The translations under genes were made by a program, and so were the position numbers. The notes beneath the pieces were generated by a model. That model ran no database searches. It was not told where the DNA came from and saw only the letters and a program-made list of their open reading frames with translations. A DNA stretch of 64,000 bases from Tubulanus polymorphus. Lineage: Eukaryota; Nemertea; Palaeonemertea; Tubulaniformes; Tubulanidae. This document shows, piece after piece, positions 11,863 through 22,830 of this stretch (its first letter is position 1; each line of letters begins with the position of its first letter). The stretch spans positions 22,201,210 through 22,265,209 of the forward strand of contig NC_134030.1 in NCBI RefSeq assembly GCF_964204645.1. The letters run 5' to 3'.

Positions 11863-12032
11863 TACGGTTATTGAGTTCGACGTTGGACTGGTTTTCAGCC
11901 GATGATGTGGACTGGTTGCCGGTGTTATTCAATCAAAATGATGTTCGTAATTTTGTAGTCAAACCCGCTGAAGGAAGACTTGATTTATGTATCGTTAAGA
12001 CTCACCTTTTAAGATCTGCACAATCAGTTTAA
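11863..12032 (+). other. Possible orphan or terminal exon
   Basis: A pyrimidine-rich acceptor (TATGTTTTTAG) ends at 11862 and is followed by an open stretch to TAA at 12030-12032 that encodes a plausible acidic/hydrophobic peptide with DWFSADDVDWLP and a terminal KTHLLRSAQSV. The frame needs a preceding phase-1 exon, so it cannot follow USP2 exon 10 (phase 2). I do not recognise the protein; it may be chance or a displaced exon. Confidence 0.2.
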
Positions 12033-12059
12033 TACTGGTATCCCTCTGCAGCCAGGACC

Positions 12060-12380
12060 CAGCACACTTTCAAAAACTGATCGTCCACACTTCACATGTG
12101 TTCAGTGCTTCACCTGAGACATTTTTAATTGAAAATGAACTACAAACACCAGACATTAGACATTTTATCAGCACACTTTCAAAAACTGATCGTCCACACT
12201 TCACATGTGTTCAGTGCTTCATCTGAGACATTTTTGATTGAAAATGAACTACAAACACCAGATATTAGACATTTTATCAGCACACTTTCAAAAACTGATC
12301 ATCCACACTTCACATGTGTTCAGTGCTTCACCTGAGACATTTCTAATTGAAAATGAACTACAAACACCAGATATTTTATC
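12060..12380 (+). repeat. 109-bp tandem repeat, three copies
   Basis: Three head-to-tail copies of a 109-base unit containing GCACACTTTCAAAAACTGAT, CACTTCACATGTGTTCAGTG and GAAAATGAACTACAAACACC; the third is truncated. Confidence 0.9.
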
Positions 12381-12810
12381 AAACTTCACCTGGCAAATTG
12401 CTCCAGGCTGCAGAGTTTCTGATGGGCTCCTGGCTGCCGATTGATAGCTGTATTTTCTATACGATGAAAAGATGAATTTTAGAAGCAAATATTGTGATAT
12501 TTTAATTTCGTTTGAATTATTGAAATTCATAGTAAAACGTAAAAACAGTATTCGAAAATATATTTCAATTCAATCCCGCCACAGTTTGTAAACGCCACTT
12601 TAGAACTACGTATTTTAGTAAACAATCTTTTTTATTAAGACTTCAGTCCGCTGATCTGAACCGAATTCCACAGTTTTGATTTTAAAATGTATTGAAGTCC
12701 TACAGAACTGCATGCACTCCACAGATGTTACATTTAGTTCAGTGTCCAGTGTTTGAACTCGTAAGTCTTATCGTTACTAAGAAACTGAACATTTCTGACT
12801 CGGAACTCTG

Positions 12811-12921
12811 GGCCCCAGTTTCACAAAAAGGATTAAGGCCTTAATCGATTTAATCGATAAACTGAATTAATGAAGAAATTTAATCGATTTAAGAGATAAA
12901 CCTTTTCGTGAAACTAGGCCC
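12811..12921. mobile_element. MITE family A, copy 2
   Basis: Same ends (GGCCCCAGTTTCACAAAAAG / CTTTTCGTGAAACTAGGCCC) and same AATCGATTTAA core as the copy at 4634-4740, with a few substitutions. Confidence 0.75.
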
Positions 12922-13231
12922 TGAACATTACTGACTTCAGATTAAACAGACTTCGTCATAAAAGTCGTCATCAGGTGAAGTCATTTCACGTTCAACAGAA
13001 GTCGTCTTCATTTTAAGTCCCTTTCGAAACATATATACATTTAAGTCGTCATTTCGATAAGTCCCAATTTGTATTTCTAGTTCAATTTTCATATTAAGTG
13101 TTGGTCATCATGTGATGACTAGAAGCGATTTCTAGCTGAATCTCCTTAAAATGGATTTGCCAAAACTCTGAAACCCTGAACCCCTCTTTTGTAAATAGAT
13201 ATAAATCTGTGAATAAAACTGCTGGTACGTA

Positions 13232-13245
13232 CCACCAGGGGGCGC
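13232..13245 (+). promoter_or_regulatory. CTCF-like motif at left boundary of duplication A
   Basis: CCACCAGGGGGCGC, a full match to the CTCF core. A second, inverted match (GTGCCCCCTGGTGG) lies at 13382-13395. The same pair is present in copy B at 21185 and 21330. Confidence 0.4.
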
Positions 13246-13861
13246 AGAAACCGTTATTTCAAATTTATTTATCAAATTTTAAATCCTTGTTGAAAATGGT
13301 ACTCGCGAATAACTTAATTAATCAGAGAGGCCGATCTTAATCTACACCTGACTGAGGAATGAGTGTGTACCTATAAACTGTGTGCCCCCTGGTGGTTATT
13401 TTTGGAACTATGAATCATGTAAATTGTTGAATTGTTTTATACTGCAGCTAAAGCGTGTTTATATATTTAAATGTTTACATGACGTAATTCATTTTTTTGT
13501 CGTGTTGTTGTTCGACTTTTTTCATGATAATAAGAGAGATGTCAGCGGCCATCTTGGATTGTTTTTTCACTGCAATAAAATATTGTAGAAATAGAGAACG
13601 TTCTGAATTTTGTTGTTTTTCGGGACAATTCGATCGTTCCCTTTCTGGTCGATATAAAATCGAACTAGAGCATGCCTCCTCCAGAAAGCTGCAACCGGAC
13701 ATCTCGTAATCGCAGTATTTGACAGTCAGTCACCCAGTCATCCAAACATCCGGCGGTCGTCCGGTCATCCCAGTCACCCAGATCCAGTCATCCAAACACC
13801 CAGTCGTCCTCATCCAGTCACCCTCACCTAGTCGCCCTGACATCTTGACATCCAGTCATCC

Positions 13862-14940
13862 ATCTATTGGAGTGATAAATTAGTTAACAAGTAGTTTGCA
13901 TAACGGGAAGGAAGCCAGAGTTCAGGGCAGTGGCTGAAGTTAGTAAACAACCTACGTAGATACTTACGTCGCGCACAAGACACTGAATAGAAGATAGGTG
14001 AAAGTGACGTGAGTATCTGCGAAGGGTTGCTGGTTATAGCGGCAGCCTTGAGCTCTGGTATGGCTAGGAAGTAAACAAGTAATAAACTCGTCACGTATAA
14101 CATATGTAGAAGTATACGTCGCGAGTAACTTGAAATAGTATAATAAGGGAGGGTCAGCACAGTAAGGGGGTTGAGAGATTCGAGAGTGGCGCGGAAAAGC
14201 TTAAGATACGACCTGTAGGAAGGAATAAGCATTTTAATGGCAGAATAAAGAAAGAAGATCCACAAGAAGTGTTATTATTATTCTGGAGTCAGAGGAATAT
14301 CACGAATGGGACTAACCCTAATACTCGGAGAAATTAACCAACAACAACACGCGAGTGGAGAACGCAGATCAACCCCACAAAACATTGATGGAGAACAGAG
14401 GTGTATCCTGCACCTCTCGCTGCCAAGCGATCGTGTATATTTGGTGAGTGATCACGGGTGAAGTAAAAGTGTAAGATGAACGTAACAATCCGTAACCGTA
14501 ATAATAACATAAAATACGGGTTAAAATAAGTTGAAATATCGCGGATAACTCGATCTGTGTATAAAAATCATTTCCGTCTGGATTTAATAGCCGTTTGTTT
14601 GTCTTATTCGAGAAATATGTAATCTTCATATCGTCAGATTCAGTTGAAATGAATTATAGAGCTTCTAGTGTGGAAAGTGATTGTTTCTTTCGATATTTAA
14701 ATTAATCGAATTAACCGATTTTGTTTGGCGTTTTCGTAAGATCGTGTTTTGGACACTACGTTTTACATGGCAGCAAATTGGATTTACGACTCCGAATTCA
14801 TAGATTCGTGTGAATTAACGGACATGATGGCGTTCGGAAACGGCGATTCTGCGATCATAACGCGATAAATGAAAAAAAAACAGTGGAGTATTAGAAGCAT
14901 TATACAAACGCATTTCATCATCGGACAGTTCATAGATCTG
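13862..14940. other. Block present in copy A only, inside a minisatellite
   Basis: About 1.08 kb interrupts the CATCCAG-type minisatellite and has no counterpart in copy B. It has an AATAAAG signal near 14244 and GTTATTATTATTCTGG near 14271, which could suggest a solo LTR, but I could not define matching ends or a target-site duplication. No coding frame is convincing. Confidence 0.35.
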
Positions 14941-15590
14941 CACCCTCACCTAGTCGCCCAGACATCCAGTCATCTAAACACCCAGTCCCCCAGTCATCCA
15001 GACACCCTCACCTAGTCGCCCAGACATCCAGACATCTAAACATCCAGTCTCCCTATCATCCAGACACCCTCACCTAGTCGCCCAGACATCCAGACATCTA
15101 AACATCCAGTCCCCCAGTCATCCAGACACCCTCACCTAGTCGCCCAGACATCCAGACATCTAAACATCCAGTCCCCCAGTCATCCAGACACCCTCACCTA
15201 GTCGCCCAGACATCCAGACATCCAGTCCCCCAGTCATCCAGACACCCTCACCTAGTCGCCCAGACATTCAGACATCTAAACATCCAGTCCCCCAGTCATC
15301 CAGACACCCTCACCTAGTCGCCCAGACATCCAGACATCTAAACATCCAGTCCCCCAGTCATCCAGACACCCTCACCTAGTCGCCCAGACATCCAGACATC
15401 TAAACATCCAGTCCCCAAGTCATCCAGACACCCTCACCTAGTCGCCCAGACATTCAGTCATCTAAACCAGTCCCCCAGTCATCCAGCCACCCTCACCCAG
15501 TCATCCAAACCACCACCAGTCACCCATTCGTCCTGACATCCAGCCGCCCTCATCCAGCCGCCCTCATCCAGCTGCCCATAGACACCCAGT
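14941..15590 (+). repeat. 62-bp minisatellite upstream of peptide gene A
   Basis: About ten copies of a 62-base unit containing CACCCTCACCTAGTCGCCCA and ACATCTAAACATCCAGTCCC. The equivalent array in copy B has a 30-base unit, so the two arrays have evolved separately since the duplication. Confidence 0.9.
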
Positions 15591-15998
15591 CCTGCAGTCA
15601 CAGTATACTATTTCGCACCTGTACAACAGTCGGTGGTTCTTCTTCGAATTACGTTAAAATTGAGAACCGAATCACTGATGTTCATACACTCTCATAACCA
15701 CGTGTATCACTTAGACCGTGATGACAATAATTGAATGAGATTTAAAGATATTCATGATAAAGCACAATAGAACCACGTCATAAAACTGATCGCTGGTATA
15801 CGATGATAAAAACCGCGAGAGATTTTACGAGGAAATATATCGTCGAGCGATATCTTTCTTCAGTTCAATCAGAGTTAACTGATAGTTTAGAAAGTTTGAA
15901 CGTGTCTTATCAGATTTTCCGGCGTAATTCATCGATTTGTAAGCATTATGCTAATTATATGCAAATTACTAAGTGATAAGTCAGACAAATGTAAAGTG

Positions 15999-16006
15999 TA
16001 TATAAA
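15999..16006 (+). promoter_or_regulatory. TATA box of peptide gene A
   Basis: TATATAAA lies in a block conserved with copy B, about 75 bases before the first splice donor (16078). The 5' UTR exon should run from about 16030 to 16077. Confidence 0.65.
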
Positions 16007-16149
16007 CACCAGTGAAATCCTAGTGAAACCGAATTGAAACATTTCAACACAAACGACATAAAAACTCTTCTATCAAGGTAAGTGTGTCTGAATCATAGTG
16101 TCGTCTCCATAGTCAATATCAATCTGTTTATATCGCTCTACTTTCTCTC

Positions 16150-16430
16150 TCCCCCCTCTCTCTCTCCTCTCCATCACCTCTCTCTCCTCTCCATCACCTC
16201 TCTCTCCTCTCCATCACCTCTCTCTCCTCTCCATCACCTCTCTCTCCTCTCTCCATCACCATCAACTCTCCTCTCCATCACCTCTCTCACCTCTCTCCAT
16301 CAACTTTCTCTCCTCTCCATCACCTCTCTCTCCTCTCCATCAACTCTCTCTCCTCTCTCCATCACCATCAACTCTCTCTCCTCTCCCCATCACCTCTCTC
16401 CTCTCCATCACCTCTCTCCCTCTCTTTCCC
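16150..16430 (+). repeat. CT-rich microsatellite in intron 1 of peptide gene A
   Basis: Repeats of CTCTCTCCTCTCCATCACCT. The matching array in copy B is at 23345-23770. Confidence 0.9.
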
Positions 16431-16523
16431 CCATGTCTTTCTGTCTAGCCCCATTTGACCATTTGATGTCACTAATTTGATGTCAATGTCTAATGATGTT
16501 TGTTTGTTTCTGAATTATTTCAG

Positions 16524-19500
16524 ATGTTTTCCAAACAGTTTCTGGTTTTTGCTCTGTTGTTGATGATGATTTCTGTGACGCTCGCTTCAAAAGGTAAATG
16601 TACAGCGGTAACAAGGTTTAGATCTAAGACCAGCCCGGTATAGTCCGCACCAGTCCAGATCAGTTCAGTCCGGTCCGTTCAGGTCCGGTTCAGTCCTGTT
16701 TCGAAGAGTTCATTCAATTTTCACTCTGTTTTTACTTTTGTGTTTCATATAGTGAAGAAAACTCGAGCAAAACGACAATGTGGAAATAACGGAAACGGAA
16801 ATGGAAACGGAGGTGGAAACAATGGAAATGGAAACGGAGGTGGAAACAATGGAAACGGAGGTAAGTTTAGCGGCATTGACACGATATTCCGCGTTCATTA
16901 TGTACGCGTATGGTGCCGATCAATAAATCAGAATACGGCGCTTACACAAGATTTGACACGTAGTAAGACCGCTTTAATTATGCGGATATTCAATGAATCC
17001 AAGATGGCGTTTTCATGTTATCGAATCTTTTTCGTGTTAATCACATTTATCATCAGTCAATCAGCGTGCTATATTTAGTTCTATTACGCGGCTAGTGTCC
17101 GAGGTTTCCCAATTATCCATTATTTCCAAAGTTCATTGGTCTTATTATGCGTTAGTGACACCTGGTGGATCCTCACTTGCCACAAGTAGAAATCTTCTAT
17201 ACGGGATAACGACACAAATTCAAGTTCTTGAATTACTCGTTTGATGGCGCTAGTCAGAACCGGAAATTGGAACCTAAATCCACCGGAATTGGCTATTTCG
17301 GATGACTCAAAACCAGGTTCCTATTTTTCGTTTCGTCTGTAATAGTTCGGATTTTATACCATCAACAAATGAACTTGAACTTTAATTTTATTGATCCATA
17401 TAATATACAAACGGAAGATCTCATTGGATTCGAGTCCCACTTACCTCAGTGTACTCTGGATTGATTTTTTAGGTCCGATTTTAAAAGGGCTTTCCCTGGA
17501 GGGAAGGGAGGCGACTTACAAATCCCAAAATTCCACACAAGCCTTTGTAAAATTAGAGAAAGAAAAAACAAGAGACAACAGAAAAGAAAAACTATATTGG
17601 CATATATTTATTTTTTGCTTCAGTGAAATAGATTTGCACAACAAACAAACAACAGTCACTGGGTAGGCCCTACCGTACCAACAAGTTTGAATAAAAATAC
17701 TACTTAGAATCATAATTACTACAGTCTGAATGTGAGTTAAGGCTAAACAATAATGATACCTTGTTTCTCCGCAGCGGTCGGGTCATTTTTGTAAAATATG
17801 ATAAAATTTGTAAACAGTTCATTTCTATAGCGGCCGGGTCTGTTATGGTTAAATTGATCACTATTTTAAAAAATGTAATGTATAGGGTAGATAGGCGGCC
17901 GGCCGGGTCAACATTTAAGCTCAGCAGAGCGGAGAAACAAGGTATCAATTTTTTTTTGCCTAAAATATACTGTTTACCGGTATCTATAATAAACAGAATT
18001 CAATAGTCACATTACTAATACAGAGTACTTTCAAGCATCAATACCAAAGACAATTAGGCCTACAACTACATGTTAAGACACATTCAGTCCTCGAAACATT
18101 TTGTTAGAGATAAGCACGGCGCTAGTATGTACGACCACATATTGCAGGTAACAAATTATTGCAACACCTAATGCTATACTCAATAATTGCATCCCGGGTG
18201 GCCTTAAAATCACTACAGTCAGTAGATGACAGCGCAGACAATGTCGAATAGTCCGCCATACATATGTCATTCAACATGCTAATGTAAAATGCTAATCCGT
18301 TATACTATCTGTAGACGAACTTGAACTTGAACTTGAACTTATATTTATTGCGCCGTATATAACATTTATACATAGGATAAGACATGCAATAAATTTACAG
18401 GACAAAACATTGAAGAATGACATTAAATAGAGAATACATAATACATAGTAGCATAAACAAAAAACAAAAAACAAGAACTTATACAAGAAATAATGAGAAA
18501 AGCGCCCTCAGTCGCAAAGCTGAGGAACGGTCTGGTTTTGAGTCATCTGAAATAGTCAGTTCCAAATCCACCATGCTCTAGTTCATTTCAATGAAAATCT
18601 CTCGCTTCAAGTTTTCAACTAGCGATATTTTACTAACTATACATCGTCACGCATAATCCTTGAAATGTGTTATCCTACCGCTACATTGGATATGATAAAA
18701 CTTCACTGCAAAGGCTAGAAATCACTATAAATGTCCTATAATTATCAAAAAACATTTTGCAACGGCTGACGATGTAAAGACTGGTTGCCAGGTATCACAT
18801 GGTGGCAGCGTATGTAAAGACTGGTTTGCCAGGTATCACATGGTGGCAGCACTTGACGGCCCAATTAAGATTGTTGGTTCGAGTCCTGGTACTTTTCATA
18901 TTTTTATTATGAATCTACGAGTTTAGTCCTTCTAAAATCAACTTTAATTTTATATCATGATTTTATTTTCATTATTTCCTATCTATCAGTGTAGCCTGCA
19001 AAAAATTTACCTTAGAGTCTTGAAATCAACAACAAAGTGATGCCACCCGGCACCAGTCATTACTTCCGTTAGCTGCTTCGAGCGTCATCGCTAAATTTGT
19101 TATTTTTGGTAGTTGTTTGACATTTCTAGTAATCTTGAGCGTTCGGAGTGAGGTTTTATCGAATTCAACACATTGTCAGGATATCATACTCAAAGGGGTA
19201 TGCGTGCCGTTGTATGGTAAGTAAAATATCGCTAACCAAAAACTTGAAGCGAGAGATTTTTATTGCAAATGAACTAGAACATGGCGGATTTAGGTTACAA
19301 TTTTTCTGACTATATAGCGCCATCAAACGAGTAATTCAAGAACTTGAATTTGTCGATATGCCGTATTGCCGCAGAAGTTGATGTCCTACTGCACACTAGT
19401 GACACCTGGTGGATCATCACTTGCCACAAGTGGAATCCTCTATTGCCGCAGAAGTCGATGTCCTACTGCTCACTAGTGACACCTGGTGGATCCTCACTTG

Positions 19501-19951
19501 CCACAAGTGGAATCCTCTATTGCCGCAGTAGTTGATGTCCTTCTGGACACTAGTGACACCTGGTGGATCCTCACTTGCCACAAGTGGAATCCTCTATTGC
19601 CGCAGTAGTTGATGTCCTACTGCACACTAACGACCCCTGGTGGATCCTCACTTGCCTCAAGTGGAATCCTCTATTGCCGCAGTAGTTGATGTCCTTCTGT
19701 ACACTAGTGACACCTGGTGGATCCTCACTTGCCACAAGTGGAATCCTCTATTGCCGCAGTAGTTGATGTCCTACTGCACACTAGCGACACTTGGTGGATC
19801 CTCACGACAAGTGGAACCCTTTTTCATTGATGTACACCTAGCGACACCTGGTGGATACTTGTTGATCTAAATAATTTGATTAATGTTCCTTAATGTTGTA
19901 GGTACTACTTCACCTGGATGTAGATTTGGGGGATTGTTGTGTGGAAGATAG
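16524..19951 (+). CDS. Secreted Gly/Asn-rich Cys-loop peptide precursor, copy A
   Basis: Coding exons 16524-16593, 16753-16860 and 19902-19951, preceded by a non-coding exon ending at 16077; 75 aa. The ATG follows directly after the acceptor CAG at 16521-16523. Residues 1-22 form a classic signal peptide (MFSKQFLVFALLL...TLAS). Next come a basic segment (KVKKTRAKR) with an R-x-K-R furin-type site before Gln-Cys, a (Gly-Asn)n tract coded by GGAAAC/GGAAAT hexamers, and a tail with PGCRFGGLLC followed by Gly-Arg-stop. Gly-Arg at the end fits C-terminal amidation after Arg removal. The C-x6-C spacing could make a disulfide loop like that of allatostatin-C/somatostatin peptides, but the sequence is not a known member. 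Copy A has a third Cys after the furin site. Intron 3 (3.04 kb) contains a transposon and a 77-bp minisatellite. Neuropeptide or glycine-rich antimicrobial peptide are both possible. Confidence 0.75.
17754..17945. mobile_element. Third-level nested MITE
   Basis: 192 bases bounded by GATACCTTGTTTCTCCGC and its exact reverse complement, with CGGCCGGGTC repeats inside. Confidence 0.7.
18316..18480 (-). mobile_element. Retroelement 3' end with (TTCAAG)n tail
   Basis: Read on the minus strand it ends ...GCGCAATAAATATAAG followed by TTCAAG repeats, the usual form of a LINE or SINE 3' tail. A shorter end of the same style lies at 17372-17400. Confidence 0.45.
19366..19860 (+). repeat. 77-bp minisatellite in intron 3 of peptide gene A
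   Basis: About six copies of the USP2-intron-5 unit, ending 40 bases before the last exon. Confidence 0.95.
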
Positions 19952-20015
19952 GCTACCGGCAGCTAGTTAGAACAGATTACTCGAAATTTATTGTCTCTAC
20001 AACAAAACTTGTGAA

Positions 20016-20021
20016 AATAAA
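20016..20021 (+). promoter_or_regulatory. Poly(A) signal of peptide gene A
   Basis: AATAAA 65 bases after the stop codon; the same position is conserved in copy B. Confidence 0.5.
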
Positions 20022-20326
20022 CAAAATTTACGATCCATGAAACTAACATCAATATTGTTCAGTATAAAGCGGCATGTTGCATTCACCGATGATCGAACGA
20101 AGCTACAATATGTGGGTTCGAATCCCACTAGCTGTGCTCGTACAGCCAGGGCCAAATTCGGTTTTCGGATCTAGTCACTAGTGGTCGGAACCAATAACTG
20201 AATGCGCTCAATTTCCGATTTCCGGAATATAGTTCCGACTTTAACTTACAACATTCGGTTTCACTAAGTTCGGCTGGTCGACTAACTCAGATAACCGAAG
20301 TTGGCCCAGGACGACGATACTCAGAA

Positions 20327-20748
20327 TTATCCGCCATGTTTACCAGCTTTGCCCACGCAGTTTAAAGCGCCAGCTCTGACATCGTTACGGAATGAACTGC
20401 TGCATATGAATATGAAAGCGTTGATCCAGTGATTGATGCTGGCGACGTAGAATGCAGCCAATTCTCCCAAATTTAAAAACTTCGCGTAATTCTGATAAAC
20501 ACAACTCGTCAAATAGAACATGTACGTTTCCACAAGACTTCCTTTCTCGAACATCAGGAGATAGATGAGGCGTTTTAGAAACGACAAGAAGAAAAAAGCG
20601 ACCGATGTAGAAACGGCTAAAACTGTGATCTTTTTCGCGGCTGCTTTTTTCTTATCGTCTGCGCCCTGTTGGTTTGACATATTCGCCGAGCCGCGAACCC
20701 CGTATATGATCGCCCCGTTAGCGATGGCCATCACGAATATCGGTAGAT
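20327..20748 (-). pseudogene. Truncated GPCR (3' part of the 25551-26543 gene)
   Basis: Near-identical to residues from about 191 to the stop of the intact receptor: end of TM5, third loop (KKKAAAKK), TM6, TM7 and C-terminal tail. All upstream sequence (N terminus to TM5) is missing. At 20748 the homology ends and a short repeat of ATCACGAATA, then the GCTACCGAG minisatellite, follows. The remaining frame is open but cannot make a seven-helix receptor. It arose because the duplicated tract ended inside the gene. Confidence 0.9.
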
Positions 20749-20751
20749 CAC

Positions 20752-21181
20752 GAATAGCAGTCTCAACACGCTACCGAGTTCCCTGATTCTCAACTGGGTG
20801 AAATATTTACAGCAGTCTCAACACACTACCGAGTTCCCTGATTCTCAACTCGGTGAAATATTTACAGCAGTCCCAACGCTACCGAGTTCCCCGATTCTCA
20901 ACTCTGTGAAATATTTACAGCAGTCCCAACACGCTACCTAGTTCCCTGATTCTCAACTCGGTGAAATATTTACATCAGTCCCAACACGTTACCTAGTTCC
21001 CTGATTCTCAACTCGGTGAAATATTTACAGCAGTCCCAACACGCTACCGAGTTCCCTGATTCTCAACTCGGTGAAATATTTACAGCAGTCTCAACACGCT
21101 ACCTAGTTCCCTGATTCTCAACTCGGTGATGTATTTACAGCAGTCTCAACACGCTACCGAGTTCCCTGATTCTCAACTCGG
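20752..21181 (+). repeat. Minisatellite filler at the duplication junction
   Basis: About eight copies of the GCTACCGAGTTCCCTGATTC family, the same as in USP2 intron 8, placed exactly between the broken GPCR and the start of copy B. Confidence 0.9.
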
Positions 21182-21718
21182 GGCCCACCAGGGGGCGTGG
21201 AACCGTTATTTCAAATTTATCAAATTTTAAATCCTTGTTGAAAATGGTACTCGCGAATAACTTGATTAATCAGAGAGGCCGATCTTAATCTACACCTGAC
21301 TGAGGAATGAGTGTGTACCTATAAACTGTGTGCCCCCTGGTGGTTATTTTTGGAACTATGAATCATGTAAATTGTTGAATTGTTTTATACTGCAGCTAAA
21401 GCGTGTTTATATATTTAAATGTTTACATGACGTAATTCATTTTTTTGTCGTGTCGTTGTTCGACTTTTTTCATGATAATAAGAGAGATGTCAGCGGCCAT
21501 CTTGGATTGTTTTTTCACTGCAATAAAATATTGTAGAAATAGAGAACGTTTTGATTTTGTTATTTTTCGGGACAATTCGATCGTTCCCGTTCTAGTTGAT
21601 GTTAAATCGAACTAGAGCATGCCTCCTCCAGGACCACTCATAATCGCAGTATTTGACAGTCAGTCACCCAGATCCAGTCATCCAAACATCCAGTCGTCCT
21701 CATCTAGTCGCCCAGACA

Positions 21719-22830
21719 TCCAACTTCCCTCACCTAGTCGCCCAGTTATCCAGCTTCCCTCGCCTAGTCGCCCAGACATCCAGCTTCCATCGCCTAGTCG
21801 CCCAGTTATCCAGCTTCCCTCGCCTAGTCGCCCAGACATCCAGCTTCCCTCGCCTAGTCGCCCAGTTATCCAGCTTCCCTCACCTAGTCGCCCAGACATC
21901 CAGCTTCCCTCGCCTAGTGGCCCAGACATCCAGCTTCCCTCACCTAGTGGCCCAGACATCCAGCTTCCCTCACCTAGTGGCCCAGACATCCAGCTTCCCT
22001 CGCCTAGTGGCCCAGACATCCAGCTTCCCTCACCTAGTGGCCCAGACATCCAGCTTCCCTCGCCTAGTGGCCCAGACATCCAGCTTCCCTCACCTAGTCG
22101 CCCAGACATCCAGCTTCCCTCGCCTAGTGGCCCAGACATCCAGCTTCCCTCGCCTAGTGGCCCAGACATCCAGCTTCCCTCGCCTAGTGGCCCAGACATC
22201 CAGCTTCCCTCACCTAGTGGCCCAGACATCCAGCTTCCCTCGCCTAGTGGCCCAGACATCCAGCTTCCCTCACCTAGTGGCCCAGACATCCAGCTTCCCT
22301 CGCCTAGTGGCCCAGACATCCAGCTTCCCTCACCTAGTCGCCCAGACATCCAGCTTCCCTCGCCTAGTGGCCCAGACATCCAGCTTCCCTCGCCTAGTGG
22401 CCCAGACATCCAGCTTCCCTCGCCTAGTGGCCCAGACATCCAGCTTCCCTCACCTAGTCGCCCAGACATCCAGCTTCCCTCGCCTAGTGGCCCAGACATC
22501 CAGCTTCCCTCGCCTAGTGGCCCAGACATCCAGCTTCCCTCGCCTAGTGGCCCAGACATCCAGCTTCCCTCGCCTAGTGGCCCAGACATCCAGCTTCCCT
22601 CACCTAGTGGCCCAGACATCCAGCTTCCCTCGCCTAGTGGCCCAGACATCCAGCTTCCCTCACCTAGTCGCCCAGACATCCAGCTTCCCTCGCCTAGTGG
22701 CCCAGACATCCAGCTTCCCTCGCCTAGTGGCCCAGACATCCAGCTTCCCTCGCCTAGTGGCCCAGACATCCAGCTTCCCTCACCTAGTGGCCCAGACATC
22801 CAGCTTCCCTCACCTAGTCGCCCAGTTATC
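21719..22830 (+). repeat. 30-bp minisatellite upstream of peptide gene B
   Basis: About 37 copies of a 30-base unit CAGCTTCCCTCGCCTAGTGG + CCCAGACATC, with G/A and C/G variant positions. The period is divisible by three, so long open frames occur in several frames on both strands; I do not regard them as genes. Confidence 0.95.

Larger units (their letters stand above)
10659..13230 (+). other. 3' flank/UTR of USP2-like gene, mostly non-coding
   Basis: Contains an ACATGT-rich stretch (10850-11070), a MITE (11544-11791), a possible orphan exon (11863-12032), a 109-bp repeat (12060-12380) and MITE family A copy 2. AATAAA at about 13213 is a possible distal poly(A) signal; the real 3' end of the transcript cannot be set from sequence alone. 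Confidence 0.45.
17285..18563. mobile_element. Nested element with 9-bp target-site duplication
   Basis: Terminal inverted repeats of about 35 bases beginning GGAAYTGRCTATTTCRGATG, flanked on both sides by AAATCCACC (17276-17284 and 18564-18572). A 9-bp duplication suits Mutator- or Merlin-like transposition (hAT usually gives 8). It is 1279 bases long, has no transposase frame and holds further repeats. Confidence 0.8.
17202..19363. mobile_element. Inverted-repeat DNA element, copy A only, TA target site
   Basis: Outer ends CGGGATAACGACACAAATTC and the mirrored GAATTTGTCGATATGCCG, each flanked by TA. If the nested element (17285-18563) is removed, the left arm reads on as 18573-18640 and pairs with 19215-19290, so the arms are about 160 bases. 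Copy B has no insertion at the equivalent site (about 24590), so it entered after the duplication or was cleanly lost from B. No transposase frame is visible: non-autonomous. Confidence 0.75.
13231..20748. repeat. Segmental duplication, left copy (A)
   Basis: Sequence from CCACCAGGGGGCGC at 13232 onward is repeated, in order, in the right copy from 21185: a 480-base non-coding lead, a CATCCAG-type minisatellite, the promoter and four exons of a secreted-peptide gene, a 77-bp minisatellite, then the 3' part of a GPCR. Copy A stops inside the GPCR coding sequence at 20748. Copy A alone has the 2.16-kb transposon at 17202-19363 and an extra block at 13862-14940. Confidence 0.9.

Noticed and set aside
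13864-14265. Minus-strand open frame of 133 codons
   Set aside because: No recognisable domain, no splice context, and it lies in a block missing from the duplicate copy.
14941-15590. Regular repeat array resembling a CRISPR array
   Set aside because: Units are contiguous tandem copies without unique spacers, in a eukaryotic context with no cas genes.
20100-20150. Perfect tRNA T-arm-like hairpin (GTGGGTTCGAATCCCAC), also at about 25345
   Set aside because: No acceptor stem, D arm or anticodon arm can be paired; at most a SINE or tRNA relic.
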